From: Glandiceps talaboti
Taxonomy: Eukaryota; Hemichordata; Enteropneusta; Spengelidae
Direction of reading: 5' to 3'
Assembly (NCBI RefSeq): GCF_964340395.1
Contig: NC_135554.1
Coordinates: forward strand, 8,949,975 to 9,013,974
DNA length: 64,000 bases
This document shows positions 62,801-64,000 of this stretch, one piece after another. How positions within the stretch are numbered: position 1 is the first letter of the stretch; each line of letters starts with the position of its first letter. Under the pieces are notes generated by a model. That model saw only the letters and a list, made by a program, of their open reading frames with translations. It ran no database searches and was not told where the DNA came from. The position numbers and the translations under genes were made by a program.

Positions 62801-64000
62801 GTATCTGTCAGTTTGATGCCATGAAATGACTCCTGTAAATCGTGAAAATGTTCTATAATAGTAAATAGTCAGTCTTATGTAATCATTGAAAGTACACAGT
62901 AATATTGAAATTGGGACAGTAACAGCTATTCATATGCTACATGATCCAAGTTTATATAAAATATTGACACGTCATCAAGCTTAGGTCAATGTGCTGACAG
63001 AAAGTCTAATGTTCGAGGGATGAAGAACAAAGTATTCAATCTTGTAATGTGAAAGACTTCGAACTGTTTAATGTTGAAGAGCTAGTTCATACAGGTTTGA
63101 ATACAATGTAACCATTATGACTCAGCTGGACACCGAATCAACGGTTGTTTATGAGGATGCAATGAGTCCTAATCAAAACATGATAACCGGAACTGTACTA
63201 TCGATATGCTATTTACATACATGCAAACGCCATGTACACTATTGAACAAGTATGATCATGAAAGTCAAGCATTTAGTATATGCTATTATAGTATTTAAAA
63301 ATGGTTAGTTGTGTATCTGATTAGGGTTAGGGTTATCTTTCATAATAACTTCACTGATGTTAGTCTGTGGTCCTCTAGAAAGTCTTCACTTCAGTGACCT
63401 TGTTTCAGGCGTCTATGTACAGTGTATGTGTTGTACTGTGTGCTGTGTTGTGACCTAGACTGGGGTTGGGGAGAGGGGGGAGGTTGCGGCTGCGCAAATC
63501 TGTGTGAAATGTAATGAGGATTTGGAGACTCTGCTGGGACTTACAAACCCAAATTCTGTCATACCACACACACACTCAAAAAGGAGGCACTGGGGCTTTC
63601 TACTTACTTGCAGACGGCAGTTCGTATGTTGAAACAGCTAAGACCTGATCAAAACAATTAATTTTTTTGATAAATGAAGTTTTACTTTTAACAACTGTAA
63701 GGCCATAATTTTGAGAATGCAACGAATATGCAACGAGTACAATTTCAGTAAACCCTACCTGTTAACTTGATCAGGTCTTTCAAAAATCTTCCCACCAAGA
63801 AAAGAATACCTAAATTCGTAATGAGTACAAAAATAACCCCTTTCCCGGCACAGTTTGGCTTAATCCGACCTTTTGTTAAATGTTAAAAGATGAAACTTAA
63901 TAAGTTTAGCGAGGTACACTCTTTCCTCCTGCTCGCGCGTGTCTCAGAGTTTTCTACTCTCTTTTGGTTTGGCGTAAAAAAATTGTGTGGTTCCGATTAT
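62801..64000. other. Window end, no gene seen
   Basis: There is a short sequence (about 62815-62870) resembling 60062-60115, two copies of TTAGGG at 63323-63334, and a G-rich run at 63463-63484. No supported ORF. Confidence 0.5.

Noticed and set aside
63320-63336. Telomere-like TTAGGG repeats
   Set aside because: Only two units; chance or a trivial interstitial motif.

Overview
This is animal nuclear DNA: AT-rich, with long introns, many TA, CA, CAGA and CATA microsatellites, retroelement fragments, and genes split into exons of 44 to about 1040 bases. Two large genes can be assembled by hand from splice sites, reading phase and domain signatures, both on the minus strand. The domains (relaxin-receptor-type 7TM, LDLa, PAN, CUB, kringle, trefoil, FTP/discoidin) and the Penelope-like elements suggest an invertebrate bilaterian, such as a non-vertebrate deuterostome or a lophotrochozoan. 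The window alone does not decide which.

Gene A (about 30842 down to 226, 3' end outside the window) encodes a G-protein-coupled receptor with an extremely long mosaic ectodomain. I read 26 exons, one of them only a candidate, totalling 1839 codons. The order is signal peptide, trefoil, two discoidin/FTP-like modules, kringle, EGF, an unrecognised 97-residue module, F5/8C discoidin, PAN/apple, CUB, C-type lectin, seven LDLa repeats, LRR cap with LRR, a relaxin-receptor-like (type C LGR / GRL101-like) 7TM exon, and a cytoplasmic kinase-like tail. Most module boundaries are phase 1, as expected from exon shuffling, and the LRR junctions switch to phase 2.

Gene B (about 54574 down to 34793) encodes a ubiquitin-system protein of about 885 residues from 22 exons. 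Its order is a ubiquitin-like fold, an unrecognised helical-looking region, U-box 1, a von Willebrand A domain with a complete MIDAS, a full E2 (UBC) domain with active-site Cys, and a C-terminal U-box 2 ending at a stop with a poly(A) signal just downstream. One linking exon (phase 0 to 2) between VWA and E2 was not found, and the first exon is not identified. An E2 and two E3-type U-boxes in one chain would be an unusual self-contained ubiquitination machine.

The rest is introns and intergenic DNA. It holds a head-to-head pair of Penelope-like element 3' ends with GIY-YIG endonuclease coding, a 5'-truncated LINE tail, a probable hammerhead ribozyme in a dispersed repeat, a 551-bp MITE with 26-bp perfect inverted ends, a 145-bp near-perfect hairpin, and an inverted pseudo-copy of a gene B E2 exon inside intron 1 of gene A. 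The 55-64 kb end has no recognised gene. It carries a 1.1-kb tandem duplication with small paralogous ORFs, a dispersed LTR-like repeat and a foldback element. No rRNA, tRNA or CRISPR was seen.
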